Shown here: in pieces, positions 1-9,664 of the stretch
Numbering within the stretch: position 1 is the first letter of the stretch
How the letters are laid out: each line of letters starts with the position of its first letter
Origin: Embiotoca jacksoni
Lineage: Eukaryota; Chordata; Actinopteri; Embiotocidae
DNA: 64,000 nucleotides
Direction of reading: 5' to 3'
Assembly (NCBI GenBank): GCA_022577435.1
Contig: JAKOON010000018.1
Coordinates: 8,641,656-8,705,655 of the forward strand
The notes under the pieces: generated by a model
What the model was told of the DNA's origin: nothing
Database searches by the model: none
The model's input: only the letters and a program-made list of their open reading frames with translations
Made by a program: the position numbers and the translations under genes

Positions 1-633
1 ACGGTTACAGATGACCTTTTGACCTCACTGCGTCTCTGACTGCCGTGACCAGTCTCACCTCTCGCTTCCTTTTTCGTACAGAATTAATTCGTCTAATCAG
101 ATAACAGATTCGTGCTCTGCTGCAATAAAAAAAAGAAGGAAAGTCTGTTTCTATTAGAGAATTTAGATTACACAATTTTATTTGTATTATCAACTTAATC
201 ATATTAATGATTCTTATGTTTTTTTTAGATAGTGATTGGTAGATTTTCTTACATAAAGTGCATTCATATTGTTGAGCAGCTGCAGATCTTTAGTACAGGT
301 GGTGGGAGCTGAAGATCAAACTCAGTGCCTCGCTCCATTTTTTTTTCTTCTCCTTTTCGCCTCCTCGTTTTTTTCACTGCGAGATGAATCCAAGGGACCA
401 GTCCAACCTGCTCTCCCCCTCTCTGCCTGCGTCTCTCTTTATATTTGAGATGAGTCCAGCTAAAACACATGGGTCTGGGCAGTGGGTTTGAGCATGTCTG
501 CTCAAAACCAAATTGAATTTGATGATGAAATCTTAATGCAACAAGCTCTGGTGGATTTAAATCACAAAGCTTGAATGGGGAGCTAAGTGGGTTTGGCTGC
601 TACGCAGATAAACATCAGGCCACTTGCACGCGC

Positions 634-635
<2 letters not shown>

Positions 636-695
<60 letters not shown>
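636..695. repeat. (TG)n microsatellite
   Basis: About 30 uninterrupted TG units directly after a short CGCGCG stretch, a purine/pyrimidine-alternating run that could form Z-DNA. It lies in the bmp6 intron. Confidence 0.97.
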
Positions 696-697
<2 letters not shown>

Positions 698-799
698 TTG
701 TGCGTGTGCTGCAAAGTGCCACTAGTAATGAATAAGAGACGTTCAGATGTAGGGAACCAAAATCAATGACCCTTACATAATTGAAATGTGTTTGTATAT

Positions 800-801
<2 letters not shown>

Positions 802-854
<53 letters not shown>
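802..854. repeat. (TG)n microsatellite
   Basis: About 26 TG units, only 107 bp downstream of the previous TG tract. The two together form a compound TG-rich segment of the intron. Confidence 0.97.
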
Positions 855-856
<2 letters not shown>

Positions 857-1471
857 TGTGTCTCCGTCCAACTCCAGCTGACTAAACAAGGCTGCTGTCG
901 GTGAGTTGGTGAGGTGAGCGGCTGGGTGGTGTCTGTGACTGAGTGACAAATCCCCGACTGCAGTCTGACTCACTCTCACTGACAGACACGCACACGTGCA
1001 AACGCTTCTGGACAAAAATCTGAAAATGCGGTTGTGTGCATGTATTATATTGAATATGTTTTTTTTTTTATTTTCCTGTCTATATATGGTGAGGCAATAA
1101 CAAAAAAAACAGTTTTGCATGACTTGACAGGATAAGAAGTTACAAACAGTACTGAAAAAGTAACAAATGTCAGTTTCGGATGAAACAGTTGCTCACAGAC
1201 TTAAAGTTGTAATTTGTTTTCTTTGTTTTATGGGAAGTTCTCAAACAGGTATTATACTTAGTGAAACACTGAATCAAAAATTTTGATTGTCTGCTTCATG
1301 ACAAGTGACACAAACATGCAACAAAAGCAGGTGAAATTATGGATTTTTCTATGGCACACAAGAGATCAAATCAGGCGAATGTGCATATGAATGTGCATCT
1401 TGAGTCACATGTGAGTTCCTCGTGTAGCCTTGACGACGGGATCGCGTATCTACGGGGAGGATCAAGAAAAC

Positions 1472-1473
<2 letters not shown>

Positions 1474-1523
<50 letters not shown>
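1474..1523. repeat. (GT)n microsatellite
   Basis: About 25 GT units, the third such tract in the same bmp6 intron. Confidence 0.97.
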
Positions 1524-1525
<2 letters not shown>

Positions 1526-2899
1526 GTGACAGAATGTGCTGTGATTGACTGCAACGCCTGCTCTTAACCTGCCATCCGCTCAGTCAAGCGTCTTGTCGCA
1601 GTCTGAGATGGCGGCCACAGAGAAACTTAGCTGAGCTAGCAGCAAGCTTTAAATTGTCTCTCTGGAAGCTAAAGAGACAAACATTTTACAAAATCACCCA
1701 TCGGAGCAAATGGACTAACAGGTATTTATTGACTTTGCCAGCTGCCACAATTAATAAGCCCGTGCACTGGCTGCCTATCAGAACGGATTATAATGATACC
1801 ATTGAATTTAAAGAAAAGCGATGCACGTGACTATATTTATGGACAAACTGTGTGTGGCCCTCAGGCCCCCAGTCATTTTCCTATTTTGCCCACTTGCTAC
1901 TGAAGTTGAGTATCTCTGGTTAAGACGTGTTGGCTCGCCCAAGAAGCCACCCTTAACTTGCTCATGTGTGGCCGTGAGCGACAACTGGAAAACTGGATAA
2001 GAATCTTTCTTATTCTTTGGCCCCTAACCTTTTGCCATGGTTTGCATTTCCTCCGTCTCATTGTTCTCTCAGGGAGGTTAGCGATGAAAAAGTCATCAAA
2101 ACAATCAAATCAACGAAGCAGGACAGAGAAAGCGAGCAACAAAGAGCCCTTGAAAGCTGAGTGGAAAGTCTGTGTCACCGCCTTGACTTCAGCGTGGTGA
2201 CCGATGCCAGCAATGACCTCTTCAACTCAGAAAAACCAAACGTATACCTGGGACTGTCTGCAGCCCCGCCGCTGCTGGGCGGCCGCAGAGGGGAACACAG
2301 ATAATTAAGAAGGAGCTGCAGGGCAGGAGAGTCCGTAAACACAGTTGTCACTGTCTCACCACTTCTGCTGTTGCCAAGTAATATGTGACTGCTGATGAAT
2401 TCAATTAGGCAGGCGTTCAGATGCATTAGGCAGCAGATGAATGTGGAGCACGTAGAGCGCAGTGACCGCTGTAATGAGCACTTGTGCCTGAGCTCCGGTC
2501 TACGCCCTCGACATGTGTCTCCACCCAGTGCATTACACGAGGCGTGTTGTGTTATTCTTCTGCTCTCAGATTCACAATGTTATGTGTCATTTTCTCGGGA
2601 TTTAATTGTGCATTTGTTTTTACATCATCATTTTCCCAAAGAAGGTTTTTTTTTTTTTTTTTGCCGAGTGAGTTTTTGTCCTTGTCATGCAGGGAGACAT
2701 TTCAGTAATGCTAATACTAAGGCTTTTCTTCTCAAGTCTGAGACCATGTACAGAGGGAATCTTTAGCATTATATTATTATATTACAGATGATTTTGCAAA
2801 AAAATCATGCTAACCGTCCACTTTTATTTGTCCGCTACTTGATTGACTACGTGTGCATCTTGATGCAATTTCCTCATGATTTCCGCTCTTCTGTTTCAG

Positions 2900-2976
2900 A
2901 TTACAACAGCAGCGATCAGAAGACAGCCTGCAGAAGACATGAGCTGTACGTCAGCTTCCGAGAGCTGGGCTGGCAG
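2900..2976 (+). CDS. bmp6: bmp6 coding exon 5 of 7 (77 nt)
   Basis: It is preceded by a polypyrimidine/CAG acceptor (ends 2899) and followed by the donor GTAAGT (2977). The frame enters with one base from the previous exon completing an Asp codon and ends on a codon boundary. It encodes YNSSDQKTACRRHELYVSF then RELGWQ, the start of the mature BMP fold including the first knot cysteine. The exon number is inferred from the human gene. Confidence 0.95.
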
Positions 2977-3835
2977 GTAAGTCCTCATAAACCTGTCTGC
3001 TGACAAGGTCCCGCTGGTCCTCACAGTGTCTCTCTTTAGGGACAGTTGAATTCTAATCAGTGTTCACCGACAGCCACATGCTGCATGTAGAACTTGGTAC
3101 ACAATGGATCCATGATATTGGATGTAAATCTACACATAATAATATTAAGTTCATTTGTAATGCTGTATGCACAGAAACCAGCAAAGACTGAGACATGAAT
3201 AAGAATAAAAAGGGTAAAGTAATAAGGATGAATGTGGATTTCTTGCATAATCATGTCTCTTTTTCAGTATGTACAGTATACAGTGTGTGTGTGTGAGTGC
3301 TGGGGGAGTGACATGCACAAATGTTGGCACTAAATCTTTTCAGTGTCAGGATTTATTTAAACTGTTGTAAAAAAGTGCCTCTTGTAACGAAACACTTTGT
3401 AAGAGTTTGTTAGAATTTTAGCTATTTCAGCAGAAATATCACCTAATACGTCGTCTGATTTTCACAGTAGTCCTAAAAGTAGACACAGAAAACCTAATTT
3501 GATAAACAAGACTAAAAGATTATAATTGTTCATTTATTTATTGTGAAAAATGATCTAATATTTTGTATCTATGAGCAGCAAATGTGTGTGAACCTCTGGG
3601 ATTAACAGTTAATTTAAAGGTGAAACCTGAGTCGGTTGTTTTTAGTCAGTGGGATGATGAACAGGTGTGAGTGGGAGTCCTGATAACTATCGCACACTTA
3701 GAAAGGTATGTCGAGAATAAAAACAGAAAATCACTCAAGTTCAAGGTAAAGGTTAAGGTTAGGCATTTAGGTGTTACGGACATGGTTATGTTAAATGATG
3801 AATGATGTCAACGACATCGGCTATAGTGTGTAAGG

Positions 3836-3903
<68 letters not shown>

Positions 3904-6326
3904 ACTAGAAATCAGACAAGAGGAAGAAATAGAAGAGAAGCTGTGAGCTGTTAATACAGCACTGACATCTAGAGGGAGACTGCCAGCAATCACACACACA
4001 CACGCACGCACGCACGCACGCACGCACCACTACTACTACTAATACAACCACTACTAATACTACCACCACTACTACTAATACTAATATACTACTAACACTA
4101 ATATTACCACCACCACTACTACTAGTACTGTTACTGCTACTACTACTAGTTTAATGTAAACTTGATCTTGTATCCTTTAATCCAAGTCTTCATATACAAA
4201 TCTTATGTACAAATTTTATGTTTTAAATTATGAGGACTTGCTTTTTCTCTTGTTTTTTGTGACTGTGTAAACCGATTTATATCCCCACAACACACACACA
4301 CACACACACACAGACACAGGGGGGGAGCTGGGCAAAGAGAGAGAGACAGGCAGAAAAAGCGAGAGGAGAAAGACAGACAGTTTATTGACACAGACAGGAA
4401 GGTGCACTTGATAAAAACTCCAAAACAAGTCCAAATGAGGCGAAACATGCTGAGAATTTATCCGAGCAAAACATTGAGACACAGAAAGGAAGGAAGGAAG
4501 GCGGAGAGAAGTATTGCTTCCCTGAGTGATTTCCCAGACAGCAGCGTCGGAGCAGCGGTTTGTCCTCAGAGACGAGGTTAACCCTGAATCTACCAACACG
4601 AGTCAGGTGGGCTACTGACGAAGAGGACGGCCGACGTCGGGGCCCTCTTCACCCTTTTTGTTTTTTAGGAACAACTGCTGCCCACATACTCCAAACGCTT
4701 AGTGACATCGACTTCATGATTAAAATACCAGAAGAACTGATTTCATGTGTTTCTCTCAGGACTGGATCATCGCTCCTGAAGGCTACGCAGCCAACTACTG
4801 TGACGGAGAGTGCTCCTTCCCCCTGAACGCCCACATGAATGCCACCAACCACGCCATCGTGCAGACACTGGTAAGACCGTCCCACTTCAGTTTAAACACA
4901 CTCACCGTTTCACAGACAGCAGTCATTTTCGGTCTGTCTCCGTCCTCCGGCAGGATCCTGTGGTGGCGCTCACACTGTTTGTCTTGTGGATGTAGAATCG
5001 GTGGAAATGGTGCAACAAGATGTAAAAGTGGCTTTCACAGAGTTGTGGTCATTTCCAAAAGATAACCGCAGCATGCTTATGCAACCTCTTCATAGATAGT
5101 TAGAGCGATAGATGCACTTTATTGAGCCCAAATTGTGAAATCTATGTCTGTATTGTTTTCTGTGGCCTTTTTATTGGTTTAAAGATCAATGAATAGAATT
5201 CCAGGTACTGTGAAGCATGTTAAGTTAAAGGGGCACTCCACTAATTTTCTGTGAAAACAGTTATATAATGTCTGTTGTGGCTCCGTAGGAGCATTTTTAA
5301 GTCTGACAAAATAACTTTGATGATGTCAAAGTGCTGTCATCAGAGTTGTTTTATACAGGTCACGAGAAACTGATGTTATGAACTTAAAGCTATTATGCGG
5401 GACCTTTAAATGAACGTTCATTACCTTTGAGTTGGCAAACAAGTTCACGTGATGATTTAGTCAATCCATGCCACGTAAATCTCACAGTAACACAGAGTTT
5501 CTAAATCTGATGGCTGGTGAGACACTCCCACACTGGCTGGATGAAGGCATCCTGAGCATTGGCTGCCCAATACTAACTTCCATGGGGATGAAATAATTCA
5601 GTCATGCAGCTCTTCTACAATTTCCAAAAGTTATCAGACCGAATGGATTCGATGCATTTATTCATGAAGTCATTTTGCAGAGGTTGTGATGCCTTTTATT
5701 TCATGTATCCACAATGTGTCCACCGTTTTACGGTCTCAACGGTGACTTGAGCACATTCCCACAGTGTTTGTGTGATTAGACAAAAGTTCTTCACTGCAGG
5801 TTTAACAAAATCAGGCCATGGTGTCCTCTGCTCTTAACCTGCCGCTCACAGCTTAAATTTTCTTTGCTGTGATTAAAGTCTGGAAATCCTGTTTGCATTA
5901 AAGTTTGCTCAGCCACTCTGAGCGGCCAATCAGGGACCAGTCACAGTGGCTGGGTGCGATGATGTAGTTATTGAGTTTTGGTGCATATGGTCAATGCTGA
6001 TTGGTTAAAGGCTGCTCCAATAGTTTTCAACTTAACCCGCGGTCTACGCCCAATGGGATGCAACGACTGGAAATGATTCTCTCTGGAGCAAGGCCAGACC
6101 GTTATATTGACTCAGTGAATTTAGCTATCAGTTTTAAAATGTGCTGTACATCAGTCGTATTTGTCATCATTTTCAGGTGCACCTGATGAACCCCGAGAAC
6201 GTCCCAAAGCCGTGCTGCGCCCCCACGAAGCTCCACGCCATTTCAGTGCTCTACTTCGACGACAACTCCAACGTCATACTGAAGAAATACAAGAACATGG
6301 TGGTGCGGGCCTGCGGCTGCCACTGA
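2900..6326 (+). CDS. bmp6: bmp6, 3' coding part (last three exons, mature ligand domain)
   Basis: Bone morphogenetic protein 6 is a secreted TGF-beta family dimer that signals through BMP type I/II receptors to SMAD1/5/8; in vertebrates it acts in bone formation, iron sensing and patterning. Three exons (2900-2976, 4760-4870, 6177-6326), joined in frame by GT/AG introns, encode the C-terminal 111 or so residues. All seven cystine-knot cysteines are visible: one in TACRR, two in NYCDGEC, two in PKPCCAP and two in ACGCH at the C-terminus. The N-glycosylation site NAT at 4838-4846 is kept. VHLMNPE and DDNSNVILKKY match BMP6 better than BMP5 or BMP7, and the next gene is txndc5, as in human. The signal peptide, prodomain and furin site lie upstream of the window. 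An oddity: the residue after IIAP is Glu, not the Lys of mammalian BMP6. Confidence 0.95.
3837..3901. repeat. (TG)n microsatellite
   Basis: About 32 TG units in a bmp6 intron. Confidence 0.97.
3990..4150. repeat. Compound (CA)n-(CGCA)n-(ACT)n repeat
   Basis: A short CA run becomes CGCA units, then a degenerate ACT/AAT trinucleotide stretch with CCA variants. It is a compound microsatellite in a bmp6 intron. Confidence 0.9.
4760..4870 (+). CDS. bmp6: bmp6 coding exon 6 of 7 (111 nt)
   Basis: The acceptor TTCTCTCAG ends at 4759 and the donor GTAAGA begins at 4871. The exon is exactly 37 codons, phase 0 to phase 0, the length conserved across BMP5/6/7 genes. It encodes DWIIAPEGYAANYCDGEC followed by SFPLNAHMNATNHAIVQTL. 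It includes two knot cysteines, the NAT glycosylation site and the Glu at 4778-4780 discussed in the findings. Confidence 0.97.
4871..6176 (+). other. last bmp6 intron
   Basis: An intron of 1306 bp between the two final bmp6 exons. I see no gene, RNA or repeat array in it. Confidence 0.85.
6177..6326 (+). CDS. bmp6: bmp6 terminal coding exon (49 codons plus stop)
   Basis: The acceptor TTTTCAG ends at 6176; the stop TGA is at 6324-6326. It encodes VHLMNPENVPKPCCAPTKLH then AISVLYFDDNSNVILKKYKN and MVVRACGCH. The CC pair and the terminal CxC complete the cystine knot. Compared with human BMP6 as I recall it, Tyr in NPEYVP is Asn and Asn in TKLNAI is His. Confidence 0.97.
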   Translation: MHLMNPENVPKPCCAPTKLHAISVLYFDDNSNVILKKYKNMVVRACGCH

Positions 6327-6600
6327 CGCCTTCCAGTACTGCCAGTGCTTCATTTTAAAGTTGGGTGAGGTTGACCTCAGGAAGACGCCTGCAAGAAACG
6401 TCCACCCTGAAAGATCATCCGCTCCAATCATCTCGGACAGCTCAACTCAACACGTCCACCTGATAATAACACGGCATCAAACCAAAAGGGGACCAATGCA
6501 AAAATTATACCCGGAAACTTCCAGTGTGGAGCCACCAAGATGTGTCTCTCACCTTCTCTATTAGCTGTGGACGGGACTCTTCACTTCATGGGTCTGCAAC

Positions 6601-6614
6601 TGAGTGAGTGAGTG

Positions 6615-6659
<45 letters not shown>
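6601..6659. repeat. (TGAG)n-(TG)n microsatellite in the bmp6 3' UTR
   Basis: Four TGAG units, then about 21 TG units and a purine-rich GGGAGGAGG stretch, all within the probable bmp6 3' UTR, so it should be transcribed. Confidence 0.95.
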
Positions 6660-6660
<1 letters not shown>

Positions 6661-7712
6661 AGGGAGGGGGAGGAGGAGGAGGGAGTGGATAAGTTTGTGT
6701 ATCATATGTTTCTTGAAGTGTGTGTATGAATGCCTAAGAGGCTACTGCACCTTGTCCCTCACTGAGAGGGCGAGGGCCAAACTGAACTGTTGTGGGACCA
6801 GTCAGAGTGCTGCTTTCTTTCCCCCGTCTCCTCACGGACATAAAAAAAAAACAACAACAACGAAACAACCACACGGTGGATCAGTTCTCAGAGGAGGCTC
6901 CAATAGTTACTGATGAACGACTTCGCTACAGCTAATGACCCTGTGGGGTTTGTGGAAATGATTCGAGTCAGATGGGAAAATACAAACCGTTTTTTTTTTT
7001 TTTTTTCTTCAGTGGAAATGTTGCTAACCCAAACAATCTAATACTAACCGAGTGATACATTGGAGTCCGTACATTCATATATCCTTCCTCTTTCCTACTG
7101 TATTTTTCTTCTCAAGCCATATTTGCCTTCCCAAAATATAATATGGACTGAACCAAAGTGACCGCAGGCTATTTTAGCTGCGCGCTGCTCCAAATATCCC
7201 CCTCCGTGTCAATATTTGCCGGGCTCGGGCCGAGCTGCGACTCACCAAGCTGCTTCAACATGATGCATGTTGTGGCTAAACTGATGTTTTTCTCCAAAGA
7301 ACCGAAGAATACAGCCTTATCCCTCCGACATACCACAAATGGCCATTTCCATGTCGCTGCACTCGCAAAGTTAACAAACGCTTCCACCCCTGAAAACCCA
7401 TCAAGAGACTGTGGAAAAACATTTAGCGAGTCAAAAACAGCCGGCAGGACGGTTTCTGTCAGCTTTCTGAAATTAGCTCTTTGCTTTTTCAACCCCGAGG
7501 GTGAAATTATGTCGAGATTTGTGTCCAGCGGCAACGTCTTCCCGACTGAACACGTTACTGTGAGCTCTGAAAAATCTTTTAGAGATCGTATTTTAAAGAA
7601 AAACTAATACCAATAACAATCAAAATACCTTACGTGCCTAACCAATCATAAATTACAAAATATACCTCTGGTAAGCTGCTGTTTACATTTGTGATCATGT
7701 TTAGACTGTTTT

Positions 7713-7720
7713 TGTAAATA
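7713..7720 (+). promoter_or_regulatory. Pumilio-type element TGTAAATA in the bmp6 3' UTR
   Basis: An exact match to the UGUANAUA consensus, 35-42 bases before the poly(A) signal and next to an AU-rich ATTTATTG stretch. This position is typical of working PUF sites, but eight-base matches also arise by chance. Confidence 0.35.
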
Positions 7721-7754
7721 CTTGTACATTCTCAGCTTATTTATTGCACCTTTT

Positions 7755-7760
7755 ATTAAA
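7755..7760 (+). terminator. bmp6: bmp6 poly(A) signal ATTAAA
   Basis: The common variant ATTAAA in an AU-rich context, about 1.43 kb after the bmp6 stop. It is the last plausible signal before the convergent txndc5 signal. Confidence 0.6.
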
Positions 7761-7814
7761 AAAGAAAAGTCACATCATTATTAACAGACAGACTCGAGAA
7801 CAAAATGAAAATAC

Positions 7815-9541
7815 AAACTTATTTTTGAAAAAAATTTATTACGAAATCTCATGATACAACTTGCCATTATTCACTCTTTTTTTTTTTTGTACAAAATCTA
7901 TGGGTGGTGCACAAACCACGACCCATGTAAAGGAAAAAAAAAAAAAAATACTTCCGTCACTGGAGTTCCTAAGACCATGTGCTATCCATAAAAACTTTTA
8001 CTGACAAAAACCTGCTGTGTCTCGGACTGTTTTTGTACCTGGATTAGACAGTGAATGCACATAACCTGGGTCAAAGAGCGTTTGCATCAGAGCAGGTGGC
8101 TCCAGTTTACTGCAACCGGGTTCATTGCGCGGACTGAAAAAAAAAAACTGCAGATGCCATTGGACTCAGGTTTGTGACACTTTGAAAGTCAAAAGAGTGG
8201 GTGAACGTCTCTGCTGTCAGACAGTAAATCGTCCTGATATGTTTGGTTTGTTTGGAAATGATTCGGACCCACAGGTGCAGTCGCGGGACGGTTATAGGAC
8301 GGTCGCTCGTCCGCCCGACCCGGAGCAGCGGTGAATGTTCCTCTCGGGTCCAACCTCGTAAGAATCATCACAAAGATGTCCCAACAAATGAAGCAGGTTT
8401 CTGCAGAGAGCTCAGATTAAGGGATAAGCAGAGTTCATTATTTTTTTTTCACGAGAAGCATCAGACTGCCCGTTTCGCCCCTCGACACTGGCTTCAAGTG
8501 ACCCGAACCGTCACGTCCCGCTCCACCTACTGGTTTATGGGTTCCTAAATCTTGGGCCGGGCCTAATAAGTCTAGACATTCACGTGCTTTTCATATCAAC
8601 AGCGGGCACTTTTAAGCAGACTTGCGCAGCAAATTAGATCCATTGCTAATGAAGCAAAAGGAAAATGAACAGGATAGTAATTGAAAACGAGTTCAGTAAC
8701 AGAGAAATGGGGCAGCATGGTCCGGGCCTGAGACTGAGTCCTGGGAGGAGTCGAGAGGCACTCAGGAAGATCGCTGGAGTCAGAAAAATGTGTTGGGATG
8801 ATTTCTTCACTTTTAAACAAGCACTCAGAATCTACGCATCATATATGACATGTTTATGATCCATGATCTGACTCCTGTGATAACAACTCCTTGACAACCT
8901 CTTCTAGTCTGCGTGGGTGTTTCCCTGAGAGTTAAGTCAGACAGGCCATCGCTGGCGTGGATATGAAGTACCCTCAACTTAACGCTCAACTTCACATTGT
9001 GGTGCTACAGCCTTTACAGCCTTTGGAGGGACAGTACCGAAACATTAATGGCTTACAATTTACCAACAGATCCCATGATACAATTTAGCAAAAAAAAAAA
9101 AAAAAAAAAGAAAAAAATAATCTACAGAAGTCAGAAACAATGTTGGTGTTTTTTTTTTAAAACAGGCAGAAACTTCAGTGCCCCCCTTTGTAATCAAGAC
9201 AACTGTGCGAGGAGTTGTGGTTCAGATTGATAGAGCAGTGCTTCCAAAGTGGTTGTCAGACATATTACTTAAGTTGCAGACCCAACTGACACCGTGCGAT
9301 CTCCAGTAGATTTAAGGTTGGGGGGATACATTCACATCCCAACCACTCTACCAGGTTATTGTGTCCACTGGACACAGAGGAGACGGCATCGGCCGGCCGC
9401 TGACTCCTTTCTGAAGAGAGTGGAGAGAGAGAGAGAGGGAGAGAGGGAGAGAGGGAGGTTTGGCTGCTGGAGGAGATCCAGTGGTGTCCTGTGCAGTGAG
9501 AAGAGTAGAGTGGTGGTGAGTGAGCGCCGACTTTGCCGTTC
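7815..9541 (-). other. txndc5: txndc5 3' UTR (inferred)
   Basis: This lies between the txndc5 stop and its AATAAA. It contains a poly-A run on the + strand at about 9090-9108 and a GA-rich stretch at 9420-9458. No separate gene is visible; the open frames here are short and unrecognisable. Confidence 0.55.
7835..7840 (-). terminator. txndc5: txndc5 poly(A) signal AATAAA
   Basis: The + strand reads TTTATT, which is AATAAA on the minus strand. It is followed (toward lower coordinates) by a CA dinucleotide and a U/GU-rich stretch, as expected at a cleavage site. It would give txndc5 a 3' UTR of about 1.7 kb. Confidence 0.6.
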
Positions 9542-9664
9542 CTACAGCTCATCTCTCGCCTGCCTCATCACGAAGTTGTGCAGACTCTCCACGTCCCGCC
9601 CGCCGTCATGCTCGTCACCCTGCTCGCCCGCTCTGAAGAGGATCAGGGTGGGGTAACCGCGCAC
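9542..9664 (-). CDS. txndc5: txndc5 coding exon 10 (terminal)
   Basis: It encodes VRGYPTLILFRAGEQGDEHD then GGRDVESLHNFVMRQARDEL and a TAG stop at 9542-9544. It supplies the cis-proline half of the third thioredoxin domain and the C-terminal RDEL. The acceptor (CGCAG on the minus strand) lies just above 9664. Confidence 0.95.
   Translation of the reverse strand: MRGYPTLILFRAGEQGDEHDGGRDVESLHNFVMRQARDEL

Larger units (their letters stand above)
1..2899 (+). other. bmp6 intron sequence upstream of the first visible exon
   Basis: No coding exon is visible on either strand. By comparison with the seven-exon BMP5/6/7 gene structure, this should be the intron between coding exons 4 and 5. The preceding exon, which would encode the end of the prodomain and the furin site, was looked for and is not here. 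The stretch holds three long TG tracts (listed separately), a short poly-T at about 2646-2662, and otherwise unique-looking sequence. The open frames here are explained by TG tracts or chance. Confidence 0.6.
2977..4759 (+). other. bmp6 intron with simple repeats
   Basis: An intron between two bmp6 exons. It contains a TG tract (3837-3901), a CA/GCAC tract (3990-4028), an imperfect ACT-rich stretch (4027-4150) and a CA tract (4288-4312). No coding sequence is visible; the open frames here arise from the repeats. Confidence 0.85.
6327..7780 (+). other. bmp6: bmp6 3' UTR (inferred)
   Basis: Sequence from the stop codon to just past the poly(A) signal at 7755-7760. It contains a TGAG/GT repeat (6601-6659), short A and T runs, and near its end a Pumilio-type element and an AU-rich stretch. 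The end is inferred from the signal; cleavage should fall about 10-30 bases after it. Confidence 0.65.

Noticed and set aside
1760..1815. CACTGGCTGCCTATCAGA phrase resembling the HWLP motif of LINE ORF2
   Set aside because: The match is only about six residues and the flanks do not continue it; too weak to call a LINE fragment.
1..2899. Search for bmp6 exon 4 (prodomain end and furin site)
   Set aside because: No frame encoding the expected conserved prodomain end was found; the exon must lie upstream of the window.
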